64,000 nucleotides of DNA from Brachynemurus nebulosus (GCA_035578155.1 JAPWDM010000001.1:168055498-168119497), one strand, 5' to 3'; counted from the first letter of the stretch, positions 10,335 to 22,907 are shown. Notes: generated by a model from the letters alone, not told the origin. Program-made: numbers and translations.

Positions 10335-12180
10335 GGATAATTTTTTTAATCACTTTGTGATTTTTAATTTACAGGACTATATTTATTACAGAGCATAATT
10401 TGTATACGTACATATTTTGAAACCACTTTTTTCTTCCAAAATATTGCCGGTTTTTCATATTCAGAATTAAATTTTATTATCAATATTATATTTTGACAAT
10501 AATTATTATTTGAAGAGGTTATTACATTGATTACAATATTACAAAGTAGTAATTGATCATATTTTAAACGTAGGTGGATGAATGCTTCCTTTATTCATTG
10601 ATACAGTCAGTCTATAGACTATATGTATATAATATGTTCATTGGTCTATTGTCGGAAGTATGTATGAAGTAGTGATTTCTACTAAATCATTACCGGCTAA
10701 TCAAGACAAAGTAGCTTTGTGGCAACCTAGCTCTGACATCTACTGGTGACAGTTTTATAAAGTCAAGGAAATTGAGTCATGCTTCATGGGCTTCCATTCT
10801 TAAATAAAGAAGCTTCATGGCATTCGTAATACTCTTTTTCCTTAAGGCTTTATAAAATAATTATTCGATCATATTTTAAAATAGAGCTTCTTTTATAAAT
10901 GCTCATACCATTGTATCACCATTAAATGCAGTGGCGGATCTGACTCTCAAGACAAGGGACGGGGGTCACACTATTTTAAAAGCTTCATAATGCATACATT
11001 CTTTGACACTGTAAACAGTGGTGGGATAATTTGAATTAAAAATAATCGATAGTCCGATTTTTTAATTAATCGCTAGCATCCAATTATGGAAATAATACGA
11101 ATTATCTGTAACTCAGATAAAATAATGCAATACAGAAGAAACTTTGTGTGTATGTATTATGAATGCAGTATAAATGAATTATAGTTTATGATTTTTTTTT
11201 GTGGTACGAATTTTGCGGGTGTATAAGGTAAGGGACGTCAGTATGCATGTTTAGTATATCATATATGTGTAGTAGATATTGTCTATAAAGTGTAGTTTAA
11301 TAAGGAACAATTGTACTAGAAAAATATAGTTTTGGATAGTGTGGCCACTTGCCAACTGCATATATGTGAGTGTGATATGGAATTTCATGAATACTTTTAA
11401 TTCTTAATTATTAATCTCTCAACTCCGCCCGTACAAAATATGAAAGTGAGAGAAAAATATTTGGTGTACGTACACAAAACCTTATTATTAGGTACTAGCA
11501 AATAATTCGAATTATTTATATATATTCGATTTTTTAAATCATTCATAATTCAAGCAGGGGCGTGGGAGAAATAGCCGGCCCCGGGGGAAAAACGCACATT
11601 TATAAAAAAATTTTCCCCCAGAAGCAGACGTGCAAAAAAAGCCCCTTTTGCTTTTTCCCGAGTGCCCTACCGGTAGCTATGAGCCCCCTTTTCAAGCTAG
11701 GGCCCCGGGGCTGGAACCCCGACTACCCCACCCTCCCGTCGGGCCTGAATTCAAGAATCCGGTTATTATAAAAGTATGATTATGTCCATTATTAATTGTG
11801 AATTTTAAAGAATGTTTCTAAACTAGCGTCAAAAAAAAAAAAAAAAAAAATTGTAAATTTATTAGAAATTTCTAGACTTGAAATACAACCGACAATTAGA
11901 CAATTTATGAAAAACCAAGATAAAATTTCATTTTTCTTCGTGCACGCGGGGAAGTACGAAGGGAGAGGTCATGACCCTATGATCACTCTCTTCGATCCGC
12001 GTTTAACTATCAAATATATTCTCTTAAAATAATTAGTCTTTTCTATCCTCCATGTAGAAATATTTCCTTATCTGTCAAATTTCCAGAAAAAATTCAAGAC
12101 CAATAAAAGAAAATTATTTTTATGTTAATCTTAAGACTTTTCCACTTATCAAAAAATCCAAAACTATTTTAATTTTTTAG

Positions 12181-12441
12181 ATGGTCGATGCAAATCAACA
12201 AGCCGCTCAACAGCAGCAACAACAGCTACAACAAGCAGCCGCCGCTCAGCAACAGGCGCAACAGCAGGCACAAGCTGCACATGATGCGGCCCAACAGCAA
12301 CAAGCGCAGCAGCAAGCGGTGCAACAAGCGGCAGCCGCTGCCGGTCAGGCAATGGTACCGGCCCAAAGTCCGCAACATTTACCGCAAGTTACAGTTGTTT
12401 CGTCCGGAACGCAACCAACAAACATGGGACCACCGCAACAG
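12181..12441 (+). CDS. ph: ph coding exon (Gln/Ala-rich)
   Basis: Acceptor AATTTTTTAG, donor CAG/GTAATT. It reads MVDANQQAAQQQ through an alternating Gln/Ala tract and ends GPPQQ: 87 codons, phase 0 at both sides. The frame is fixed by the neighbours. Low-complexity transactivator-like sequence of this type is usual in the central part of insect Ph. The overlapping open frames on the other strand are shadows of the CAA/GCA repeats. Confidence 0.85.
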
Positions 12442-12783
12442 GTAATTACAAAAAAAAAAAAAAAATCAAAAATGGCAATTTTAAAAGTTTTGTTGTAAGT
12501 TCAACTGCAGTCAAACGCAGATACATACGGTTGCATAGCCAACTATCTGTATGTACGCCCCCTTTAGTCGATATTAGATAGGTATGTATTTTTAAGGGAA
12601 TACCCATAGATATACAGGATACCAGTTTGCTATTTCATAACTATCGTGACCGCTGTCACCGGCAAATGACATGGACACCGCTACCCCTACCAAACGATTA
12701 TGATACATACAACAAAACACAGCATTTGTATCTACACAAACATGCGAATGTGTTTGTGCAATATGGTGTATGTATGACCACCT

Positions 12784-12786
<3 letters not shown>

Positions 12787-12843
<57 letters not shown>
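12787..12843. repeat. (TA)n microsatellite
   Basis: Uninterrupted AT dinucleotides over about 57 bp. Confidence 0.95.
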
Positions 12844-12844
<1 letters not shown>

Positions 12845-12960
12845 TGTCATGGCCGACCTATAAGTGACTAACGACCAACAATTAAAAATACATTTATTTA
12901 TTTTAAAAGATATCCCTTTATTTTGAGAATTTTTTTGTTCAATAAAATTTTTACACTTAA

Positions 12961-13556
12961 GGTGAATCGATTACTACTGACAAATGAATTACAAAGTCTA
13001 TTTTTTTCTTTATAAATATATATAATTTTTGTGTAGAAAAATAAGTTAAATTTTATAATACATGTAACAGTATTAATATTTGATTTTTATTCAGTCTTCT
13101 AATTTTAATATTTTTAAAAGTAATGAATTTGACTCTGGTGGTTGACAAGTACGCATACATAATAACTAATACATACACAAATATATTATGGGTCTATTAG
13201 TATAAAACGACATTTTTGTAGTTTTTTTTTCTATTTATTACAATAACTAAACGTCCAATATTAAACAAAATAGTTTTTTAATGATTCGAAAACATAAAAG
13301 AAAATAATTTTCAGTTTTTTAAATCTTAAAGTAGGTTGTTAATGACACAACTTACTTAAATATATACCTCTGATCCACCTCTGATCATACTTTTGCATTT
13401 AATCCTACGTTAAAAATTCTAACTTTGAAAATTTATTTTTCTAAACTAGACATCAGAAATTATTCAAATGGTGTCAGTGAATGCATCACATCTTTCTCTA
13501 TAATGTACTAAAATTTCAAATTCTAAACTTGGAAAATTTTTTGTAATCGATTCACC
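12961..13556. mobile_element. piggyBac-like non-autonomous element with TTAA duplication
   Basis: The ends GGTGAATCGATTAC and GTAATCGATTCACC are perfect inverted repeats flanked on both sides by TTAA (12957-12960, 13557-13560). The surrounding sequence (about 12847-12960 joined to 13557-13622) is present without the element at about 35776-35950, with a single TTAA at the junction, which proves the insertion and its 4-bp duplication. Length is 596 bp with no frame. A truncated copy lies at 52283-52553. TTAA targets are typical of piggyBac and some other superfamilies; family name is inferred. Confidence 0.88.
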
Positions 13557-14842
13557 TTAAATACGACACACTTCATAATTATTTTTTTCTGTTTAAATTT
13601 CAAGAGTTGATTAAAAAACAATGATACTAGTTAAATTGGAAACGGTCTAAATTGCCACATTGCACCTTACGAACGACAGATTTTTATATGTACACTGCTT
13701 CTATAATGTTCTGTGATCTGTATGTACGCCCCCCCCCCCCTGTAGTTGATATTAGATATTTTGAGGGGAATACCCCATCCACTACTTTTTTTCCCACTGT
13801 CTGTAACAGAAGAGAAGTGGACGTTTGGTCGTATACATTCATACGAAATATATAAACGTAATAATACGATTTCCACCCTCTTCTCTACGCTTAACGTTCC
13901 TGTCTCTTAACGATTACAATAATTTTCTTTTGGGCGATAAATTCACCAAGATTATTATTTGAACTTTCCTAATGACTATAAGTATTAATCAAATCAACAA
14001 CTTTAAGTGTTTCAGCAATTACGGAAATTAAACTTTTGTATTGTTGTTTTACAATTGTTTGTTGTTTATGTACGTCTACGGCAGTCTACGCCGTGCGTCT
14101 ATATAAGGTTGATTAGTATAATTTGATCGAATAATATAACACGAAATTTGTTTATAAAATTTTGTTTGCGAAAACATTAAAAAATCTTAATTTATCAGAT
14201 ACATAGATATACAGGGTGAAAACTTTATTAACTCTTTGCACTCAAGCAAAAAAAAAGTGAGTTGTAAATAGGCTGGTAAGACATGTAGCACATGACAACG
14301 ACCGACGTTCTTTTTTTGACGGATTCCTTTGACGTTCTAACCTTGTTTCCCCAAAGTTGAATACTAAATGCGCTAAATACGTCCTCAATGCTGTTTTTAT
14401 TAGTTTTTAATTTTAAAAAGATAATTCAACGTGATTTTGTATTATTTTATTTACAATTTTTCTAATAAATGAATGTGTTTGCAGTTATTAAATAAAATAT
14501 TCATGTAATGTGAAGTTAATGGACAAACCACCTTGTCATGCTGTACATGTCTTATAAGCGCGAAGGGTTAATTTTATAGATTAACGAGGTAAAAATGTCG
14601 AGTTAACATCAATTGTTGAGGGTAGTTTATATAATGTTGCTAATTTTTAGTGGTTTTAGCACTAAAACTAGTGGATTCGATCTTCCACTAGTAAGAAGAA
14701 ATTTTTTTTTTTGTGGCTGATTTTTTAGATTTTCGTCTGTTTATTTTGCTGTGCTATTCTTTTTTCATGCTGGGTGATTTTCTAGTGATTTGAGTGTGTG
14801 TGACTCAAAGCTAGTGTGGATAAATTTAAGGGTGGTTTAAAT

Positions 14843-15009
14843 TAGTGGTTCTTAAACTTTTTGGCTCGTGACCTTCTATTACACTTAACAATTTCAAAGG
14901 ACAACCCCCCCCCCCCCCCAAATATATAGAAATGTATATAAATGCGTAGAAAATGGGTATATGATCTATGATCAATTGTTTTTGCGATCCCCCAGTTCGA
15001 GAATCACTG
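14843..15009. mobile_element. hAT MITE, 167 bp, 8-bp duplication
   Basis: The ends TAGTGGTTCTTAAACTTTTT and GTTCGAGAATCACTG are imperfect inverted repeats of the Charlie-like CAGTGGTTCTCAAACTT type. The target duplication GTTTAAAT is perfect at 14835-14842 and 15010-15017. A C run lies inside. No coding capacity. Confidence 0.85.
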
Positions 15010-16813
15010 GTTTAAATGATGAGACCAATTTTAAGAAATTATGGTCGTAAACGTCGTAAGATACAAATGCGAATCAGCCTTTATAATCTACTCTCGAAAA
15101 CTGATGACATAACATCGAAAAGCTTTCTCCTGTACATTAGGAGAACGGAGGAAAGTCGATATAGTCAACATGGAAATTTTATTATTTTTGGGTGTTTCTA
15201 AAAATTCATATTATAAGTATTTGCTAGTAATTACATGGTGGCCACATTACTGGAAATGCCAGGGAATTCTAAACTTTCTGGAAAAGTCAGGAAATTTTAC
15301 CAGAAGATTGGAAAAAATTGATTTTTATAATTTTGTTTATTTAGGGATAAAACGTTAATCAATTTTTCACTTGTTTTGAGATCGGATTTAAAAATTGGCG
15401 CCGATTTTTTTTTTTACTCATCATTTACTTTTTGTAAGAAAAAGTGTTAAAAAATTATTAATAAGAAATTTATCTTTAGCTTTTTGGGATAAAGTAAAAT
15501 CTGTGGTCACCATGTAATTAGTTAATATTAATGTTCTAAAAATTCGCCAAGGGTATATTCCATATTTTATTCAGAAAATTGTTAAAAAATCTAGCCACTG
15601 AGTACGAAAGTTGGAATTTTTTATACTTTATTTTTTAGTTTTGAAAATATTAAATGGTTTAAAATAGGCAACTGTCTATTAAAAACTAGTCAAGCGCGTG
15701 TCAAACCATGCAAAACGATGACATGTAAAAAGAAACTTGCATTAACCAGAAACTATTAAATTTAATTCAACGCTGAATTTTCGAAATTACCCACACTTAC
15801 GAAAGTGTGAATTCGGGGGTAAAATTCAGTAAAAGCGTTATAGGAAATCACTTACGGAAACAAGTAAATAATACAAAGAGATGGTGCTATTATAGCACCC
15901 AATCTATTAACTTTCTATTTTCGAAATTTAAAATTACCTACACTGTAAAAAATAAGCTCTTTGGCTCCAAAATTTTTTATGTGTAATTTATCATATTTTC
16001 GTAGTTTGCGATTTTATATACTATCTTTATACTATTTAGAAATAATAACATTTTGGTGGAAGTCATGACTCATGAGGCACCCACTTTATTGTAATAACCG
16101 TTGCTGTTTGAGAAAATAATTAAAATTAGTTAAAATATGTTTTAAAATTATATATCCAAAAGAAGGCGGGTAATTTTTTTTTTAGTATCCGTTAATAAAA
16201 AATGGCCATAAAACGTAACCGTAAAACGAATATTTTATAAATCAAACCGTAAATCCATTTAGTCCACTACAATTAACATATTTAAAAAAAAAAAAATTAA
16301 TATAATAATTAATATCACGTACATAGATTACGTGATTCAACGAATCTTCTGCCCTCACTGCTCCAAAGATCATTGACTGCAGCAACAATAAAATAAAAAA
16401 ATACAAAAAAGATTTAAATGAGCCATATGTATACGGTCGGGATAAGACAAAATGGCAACAGTATAATTTTAAACATCGGAAAAAAGGATTTTGTTATGTG
16501 TTGAATGAATGAATTTACACGACAGGCGACAGTAATTAGTTTTCTGAGAAACTTATAGGCTCTAATCGTCTTTATTTTAACAATAGGAATTAAAATTAGA
16601 ATCTTATATAAATAATCTAATTGTATACGAAACACTATCTCAAATAGAGCTGGCGAGAAAAATCTTAGTATTAAGTGTACAGCTAAGTTTTACCCGTTTT
16701 CAAAAGATGGCGTTATCTCACAGCCGGTTATACGTTAATTATTAATACGCATTATATACGTACACAGCTGTTTTTACTCTGCAAATTCATCACGCTCTTA
16801 ATATATTAATCTT

Positions 16814-16815
<2 letters not shown>

Positions 16816-16883
<68 letters not shown>
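16816..16883. repeat. (TA)n microsatellite
   Basis: Uninterrupted AT dinucleotides immediately before the mariner remnant. Confidence 0.95.
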
Positions 16884-16886
<3 letters not shown>

Positions 16887-16892
16887 ATTGAG

Positions 16893-17188
16893 TTGAAAAT
16901 GGAAGTAAATAGTGTACATATCTGCCATTGTCTTCTATACGAATTTCATCAAGGAAATAGTGCTGCTGAAGCTCAAAGAATAATCTGCGCCACTTATGGT
17001 GACAGTGCTATTGATGACAGTACCTGTCGAAGCTGGTTAAATGATAAACCACGCTCAGGAGCTTCCAGCAATTGCAAGAATTGCTGGACCAAGATTCTGC
17101 GCAAACACCACAACTTGCAAAATATTTAAACGTCACTCAACAAGCTGTTTTTAAAAGATTACATGCTTTTTTTCCAAAAAACGGGTAA
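16893..17188 (+). pseudogene. Mariner transposase N-terminal remnant, frameshifted
   Basis: The first frame reads ...CLLYEFHQGNSAAEAQRI, then ATYGDSAIDDSTCRSW, the typical first helix-turn-helix of mariner transposases. About a dozen residues are missing before NDKPRSGAS. Near 17075 the match moves to another frame, reading QELLDQDSAQTPQLAKYLNV then TQQAVFKRLHAF, the second helix-turn-helix, which stops at 17186. No catalytic domain (DDD) follows. It is a dead, 3'-truncated copy abutting a TA repeat. Confidence 0.85.
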
Positions 17189-18009
17189 AACGTAGTTGTA
17201 TACCTAATAAATTGATCTCGTTTTAAGTCGTTAAGTAATTTATAAACCTCGAAGAAAAAAATGAAAAAGAAACAAAATATTGTCTATAAGGAAACTTAAT
17301 TATCAATAGCAATACTGTTAACTTAAGACACATAAAACCACACCATACTGTTCTCTCTCCAATTTCTGTAAAATTTTCCGTAGACGCTATTTTTTAAAAT
17401 TTTTTCGCGGAACACACTTTGGAAACTGTTGACCTAGGCAATGAAAATATTTTAATTGCTGCCGGAAAACTTAAAAAATATTAGTAGGCTTGGTTTCTGT
17501 TTAGCAATTTTGATAAAATTTTAAAAATAAGGTCTTTATACTTAGTTGGAGAAAAAATAATGTATTTAACATGATAGAAAAGCAGCTGTAAAGTTTCAGT
17601 TGGTGGTTTCATTGCTTCACGTGTGTGCTTCGGCAGTAAAACTATTTATTTTCTGTCTTATTAAGTAAAATACTGTTTTTTCTCATTTTTTTTTTTATGA
17701 GTGTTGTAAAGAACTTGTTCTTTTTTGTTGCTTGACTCAAGACATCAAATTATTAGATTTGACTGTTTAATTTTTTTAAATACCCATAACCTTAAAAGAA
17801 AGCCTCTTCACTTATCTGTTCTACTGAAAGCATAGTTGCAAGTATTGCACTCCTCATGCTTGAAACTTTAAATGTCTATTAAACCAGTATTTTGAAATAC
17901 TGCCATTCGGTTCAGTACGGCAGTATGCATATTTAATCAGACATTACAGCACCAAAACGACATTGCATCTACATTATGTACATATTTAATTGAATACATT
18001 CTATTTTAG

Positions 18010-18141
18010 GTACAAGTTATACAACAGCCGTTACAGAATCCCACGTATCTGCCGCAACTGTACAATACCCAAGGTCAACCCCTATTAATGCCTGGAAACA
18101 TTGCTCTTCACCCAGCGGGCATAAATCCGCAACAGATACAG
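18010..18141 (+). CDS. ph: ph coding exon (YLPQLYN block)
   Basis: Acceptor CTATTTTAG, donor CAG/GTGCGT. 44 codons, phase 0 at both ends, starting VQVIQQPLQNPTYLPQLYN and containing LLMPGNIALHPAGINPQQIQ. This is one of the best conserved central blocks of insect polyhomeotic and settles the gene identity independently of the C-terminus. Confidence 0.95.
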
Positions 18142-20104
18142 GTGCGTTTTAATATTTAAGTATCGTAAATGCTTTTTTCTTCTATGTATGTACGTATGTG
18201 TACGTTTGTTTTTGTTACTGTAATACTTGCTACGTGAATTATATTGAAATATATGAAATGGAACAGCTGCTTAATTTGATATATGAAAAAATATTTTTAT
18301 TAATTTCGTCAATTAATTAAAAATAAAGCTACAAGAATTTAAACTGTCTAATAAGAGAAAATAAAATTTTATCCAAAAAACATATAAAATTGAAGTACAG
18401 TCCCAGATCATTAAATTAGAAGCACTTATAAATACAGAGTTTTTGTATTCAGACAAAATAAACTATTCACTATTTATTTTTAACATTTTAATGATAGTCA
18501 ATGTTTAGAAATTGAAATATTTTATACCCATAAATTTTTACGGTATTTTATAAAAGCTCCTCTCTGATTATTACTTTAATTTTTAAAATTTCGTTGGTTT
18601 ATGATTAGAAAAGTTTTTGATCTTTATTTGCCGAAGGTAAAAAGTTAATATTTAAGTACTTAGGAAAACTCAAAATAATTTTATCATTTTATAAAAAATT
18701 TTTATGCGCATGATTAAAAGGCGTCACCATTCTTTGCGTAGTGTCCATCAAGTCTTTTACTTTCGGCAAATGAGGATAAACCACTTTTCCAATCATACAT
18801 CAAAGAAATTTTAAAAATTATAAAAGAATGGGGAAGGAGTTTTTGTAAAATATCGGAAAAATTTACGCGTACTTTATTTTCGGTTGAAGTCATTATGACA
18901 GTATAATTTAACTATACTGTCATTAAAAAATGTTAAAAATAAAAAATGGTGGATCTCCAATACTTGGATCATGCGCACATAAAAAAATTTGTAATGAAAA
19001 AACCTATTGGAGAAGAAAAGCAAAGTTACCCTTGCACTTCTGGTGGGAAAATTTTACGGTGTCCACACAAGGGATGCATTTTTAACTGTGTTATTGTTAT
19101 AAAAAATAAAAAAACCAATTAGATATACCTCTTGAATCACTTCAAATTCCACCACTAGAGGCGCGAGTAACAATTGTTTCTATCGACATTACTTTGGCTA
19201 AAAATATATGTTTGCTATTAAAAACATCTAGAATTTGTGAATTTAGGTTTTCTGCAAAACTGGTTATTAGGGTATTAAATTCAGTGATTCGTCAATCAAA
19301 CGTCTATGTTTGTCTTCTCACTTCTTACTTTGAAGAATATTCATCCAAAATGTTGGAAAAGTTTTCCAAGATATTAGGAACAGTTTTGTATTATTTAAAA
19401 AATTTATACATTAGATACAAAATTGAGTGAATTTGTTAGCCATGTGCCAAGATATTTTTATTTACTGAACAATTACATATCAGATTCATGTAGGAAATCA
19501 ATAATTTATCATTACCAATACCAAACATTTTTACCATATTTCAAATTTTGACATTTAATACATTGCTTGTCCTTGACTGAAAGTATTCGATGCAACACCG
19601 CTTTAGTTAGATTCCATCTTTGTTTATTTTATGTTGGTGTATAAAGTTAGAGAGATCAATTATAAACAATATTCTTCTATACTCTTTTTTTTCGTTTTAA
19701 AACTGCCATGAATTGATGTATACGCAATAGGGTTTTGTTTATTATTTTTTGCACAGAATGTTGCTGCAATTGAGATTCATCGTTGGTGCGCAAAGGGTTA
19801 ACTATATTTATAAAATTAAGTGGGCCTAATTTATTGATCAGGTACTGTACAGTTGATAGCACCGGTTTTTACTCAGCTTGTGTTCCAATCCAATCAAGCA
19901 GCTGTTTGAAAATTTACTGATAATACTTGTAGCCAATGAAAAGTAAAAAATTTTTTTTCTTATTTTTAATTATTAACCGGCATGTTATTTATTTATTTTT
20001 ATGTTGGAAAAATAAAAATTGTAATTCGTAGCATAGAATGTAGCTTTAATCAAAATTATTTAAAAAAAAATCAAATTTTAAACAAAACCTGTAACTATAT
20101 ACAG
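18142..20104 (+). other. ph: ph intron, no element resolved
   Basis: A+T-rich intron. A loose inverted repeat (ATGCGCATGA near 18702 and TCATGCGCACAT near 18969, each with a CACCATT/AATGGTG phrase inside) hints at an old MITE of about 300 bp. Nothing else recognised. Confidence 0.5.
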
Positions 20105-20206
20105 GGTTTTGGTAGCCTAGCAAGCTTTCAATTTGCTGCAAGCGCCAAAGGCGTTGGTGTTTGTGGAAGTCTTACTCCAGGAAAGCTGACAACACCTACA
20201 GCTCAG
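20105..20206 (+). CDS. ph: Possible ph cassette exon
   Basis: TATATACAG precedes 20105, and CAG/GTCAAA follows 20206. 34 codons, phase 0 on both sides, reading GFGSLASFQFAASAKGVGVC and ending PGKLTTPTAQ. The base composition is richer in G+C than the surrounding intron and the frame agrees with both neighbours. Against it, the donor is weak, and the flanking exons alone would give ...NPQQIQ-VITAGKPFQGNQ, which is the continuous arrangement I recall from fly Ph. It is best treated as an alternatively included exon until transcripts are seen. Confidence 0.5.
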
Positions 20207-20652
20207 GTCAAACGAGATCATAGTACTCCAAAAATATTTCTTTTATAAAAACTGAGCAAATAATATTACAAAACATTTCGGAAAAAATTCGTTACTCTAG
20301 CATGCTTTTCGGTTTTTTATCATTTAGCATTTTTATTAATTAAAATAACGAATTTTTTTCGATATGCTTAAATAATAACAAATTTTATTTAATAAAATAA
20401 AAAATTACAGTACCTTAAAAGGTGTTGGTGCCGTATTGCATGTTTGAAATAATTTTTTTTTTTTATGTTTCAAAAGAAGCGTTGTTTGGCTTGGCATGTT
20501 TACGTCCATTTTTTTTCTAACGTGTAGCTATTGAAATCGTAAAATAATTACGACATCTAATATGCTTTCATTAATTTTTATCATTTTAACTCAAACATTT
20601 TTTTTCTTTTGAATTTAACACTTTATTTTTAAATATTGTATTTAATTTTCAG

Positions 20653-20749
20653 GTTATTACAGCAGGTAAACCATTTCAAGGGAATCAATTGGCTCCACAT
20701 ATGTTAACGACTGCGCAAGGGAAGCAAGTTTTACAAGCGAGTCAAGGAG
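20653..20749 (+). CDS. ph: ph coding exon (GKPFQGNQL block)
   Basis: Acceptor TAATTTTCAG, donor GAG/GTAAGT. Reads VITAGKPFQGNQLAPHMLTT then AQGKQVLQASQG and one extra base (phase 1). A conserved Ph block continuing the preceding exon. Confidence 0.93.
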
Positions 20750-21253
20750 GTAAGTTTAAATGGATGGTATTTGAATAACGAACGATAGTCACAATCAGTA
20801 TTATTTATTTTTTATTATTTTATTTTTAAAATAATTAAAAATATTTTAATAAAAAATATTCCGTATAATTGTGATTATTTATTAATATGTTCAACTTTAA
20901 TTAAATAATAAATATTAATATTTTAATTTATTTATTGATAAAAAAAAATTGGTAGATTTTATTTTATGAACATAACAAAAACAAGACAAACCAAGTTGCA
21001 TCATTTTTTGCTAACAAATTCACAAAAAACTATTTTCGTATCTTTTCATTCGTTTTTAGATTAAATTTCCTAATTTTAATTGATACTTGTTCAATGTAAT
21101 TACCGTTAATTTTGAGTTTTTGTAGCCTGTGTTTTCAGTTAGGATTAGCTGAAAATAGAGTTTTGAAGTATGATTCGAATTTAATTGAATTCTGAAATTT
21201 CAATACTAAAACTGGAAAATTTACTTCCAAATTTCTACCAGAAAATTAATATA

Positions 21254-21553
21254 CTGTCGAATGAATATCCGTTATAAGATTGCCCTTTATAAGACTATCC
21301 CCTTCAATCAGCAGTTGCAACTTCCCCCACCTAATCACTTTTTCAATTTTTGTGCCAGACCACTCCTTATGAGACTATGCTGGAACTGTTAAAACTGTAA
21401 ACTAATAATTGTAAGTATAGGAATGCAATACTGAAATAAAATAGTCTTATAAGGAGTAATCCAGCGACAAAGTGCGCGGTAGCGCGGGTGCTCAAATTTC
21501 GAAAAACATTTTTCCACGTCCCCTAGACCAATCTTATAACGGGTATTCGACTG
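21254..21553. mobile_element. TA-flanked MITE (TATCCGTTATAAG ends)
   Basis: The left end CTGTCGAATGAATATCCG with CGTTATAAGA and the right end TCTTATAACGGGTATTCGAC are imperfect inverted repeats, flanked by TA on both sides. The phrase CTTATAAGGA recurs inside. pogo/Tc1-like by its duplication; inferred. Confidence 0.6.
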
Positions 21554-22061
21554 TATTGTCATTTAGACAGTATTTTAGTTTAAAAAAGTTAAAATTCGTA
21601 CCTATAACGTCTTCAAGTATATTTAATTCTCAGAAAGCGCTAGGGGCATTTTTTGCTTATACTTCGAAATTGGGAAAAAACTTACCAAAGCATTATAGTC
21701 CTTAAAAATTCGTATTTGAACCCTTAATCTTTAGAGAGCGCTGAAGTCATAAGTTTTAATCGAGGTTTTGGATTTATACCCCATTTCAAATACAATTGAG
21801 TATGAGTCATCGTTAAAAAATTAAATAATTTTTACATTCGAAACAAATCAATCTTCTATTCTTTTCTAAAAACAAATTGCAAATTTAAAATTTACGTAAA
21901 TGTAATAATGAAAGAGATAAAGCCAAGCAAACGGAAATTATTTAAATTTAAAGTGATGAAGCATGGTTAAATTTAAGTGAAATTGACCATACAATTATTT
22001 ATAGAATTTTGATGCTGCTCGCTTCATTTTTGATGAAATTAAGGTAGTGGGATTGATTTAA

Positions 22062-22907
22062 CCCATTAGCGCCCGCCGGACACGATTATGTACATCTATT
22101 ATATGGACTTTTTTTTATTTAAAACATATTCTACTTAAAAAAAAGTATTTTCAAAGTATTATCAAATTAACATTCTGCGTGAAAAGAATAGTCCTCTGTT
22201 GAGGACCATTCCGCTCACCGTACACGGTTCTGTGCATGTATAGAAGCTGCTCAATTGATTATTTATTTTTTAATTTTTTTATCATTTTCTGTACAGCTGA
22301 ACTCTTTTTTGTGCGGTGGATAGAGACCGCATAAAAAAAATCGCGGGAAAAAAATATATTCAAAAGTATCATAAATAGCTATAAAAAGTATAGTTCGATC
22401 CAGATTGTACAAAAAACTTTTTTTGTGCGGTTGGTCGGGACCGCATAAAAAAAGTTTCATCGAAAAAACATCACTCAAAACGTTCAAAACTTAGAAATTT
22501 CCTTAGAAGTTGCTACTATAAACAAGATAAAGCATTAATTTACACGTCGAAATATTTTATTTTAATTTTAAAATATTATGAAAATTTTGAATACATCTTT
22601 AACAAAATTAAATCATGCAATAACTTAATATGTTCTTATGCAATGTATTGATTAAATGCTTAAAAGTGGTTAAAAAGAATTTTCATCAAAGTAAGTTATT
22701 ATAGTAATTGTTTAAGTTTCTTACTGTCTCGTGATTTTGATTCACATTATGCATTTTAATGGCCATTTTTTACAAACCGCATAAAAAAATCGCACAAAAA
22801 AGGACCGCATAAAAAAGAGTTCAGCTGTATTTTTACCATATTTTCATTAATTTAATCCAGAAAAAAACTAAAATTAAACAAACAGTTTCACCATGGGCGT
22901 TAATGGG
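22062..22907. mobile_element. TTAA-flanked element (CCCATTAGCGCCC ends)
   Basis: CCCATTAGCGCCC at the left and GGGCGTTAATGGG at the right match at 12 of 13 positions as inverted repeats, with TTAA on each side (22058-22061, 22908-22911). Length is 846 bp including a nested element. piggyBac-like by target site; no transposase. Confidence 0.75.
22294..22827. mobile_element. Nested TA-flanked element (CAGCTGAACTC ends)
   Basis: CAGCTGAACTCTTTTTTGTG at the left and a matching inverted AAAAAAGAGTTCAGCTG at the right, flanked by TA. The phrase GACCGCATAAAAAA recurs at about 22324, 22440 and 22803. A degenerate copy of its right part lies at about 50500-50590. It is inserted in the 22062-22907 element and is therefore younger. 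Confidence 0.78.

Larger units (their letters stand above)
10011..10372. repeat. 362-bp palindrome carrying two inverted tRNA-Thr-like genes
   Basis: The left arm begins GTAAATTAAAAATCACAAAG and the right arm ends with its complement. Each arm contains the same 72-nt tRNA-like sequence. The centre is a perfect palindrome around GACAACATTCAACA-G-TGTTGAATGTTGTC. The left half carries two extra copies of a 33-bp unit, so the unit occurs three times (10135-10233). A 13-bp direct repeat CAGGACTATATTT lies at 9831-9843 and 10372-10384, bracketing the palindrome together with the neighbouring 9861-9974 repeat; it may be a target-site duplication. Confidence 0.85.
9590..12180 (+). other. ph: ph intron with tRNA-like palindrome and MITE copies
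   Basis: Intron between the first two exons seen, GT at 9590 and AG at 12179-12180. It holds a 114-bp repeat (9861-9974), the tRNA-like palindrome (10011-10372) and a G+C-rich patch with runs of GGCC/CCCC (11553-11755) resembling the end of another repeat family. The rest is A+T-rich with no exon I can support. Confidence 0.75.
12442..18009 (+). other. ph: ph intron, 5.6 kb
   Basis: Contains TA dinucleotide repeats at 12787-12843 and 16816-16883, a TTAA-flanked element (12961-13556) inside an older dispersed repeat, a 167-bp hAT MITE (14843-15009) and a dead mariner (16893-17188). A C run at 13731-13740 and another at 14907-14918 are homopolymers. I see no further exon. Confidence 0.7.
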
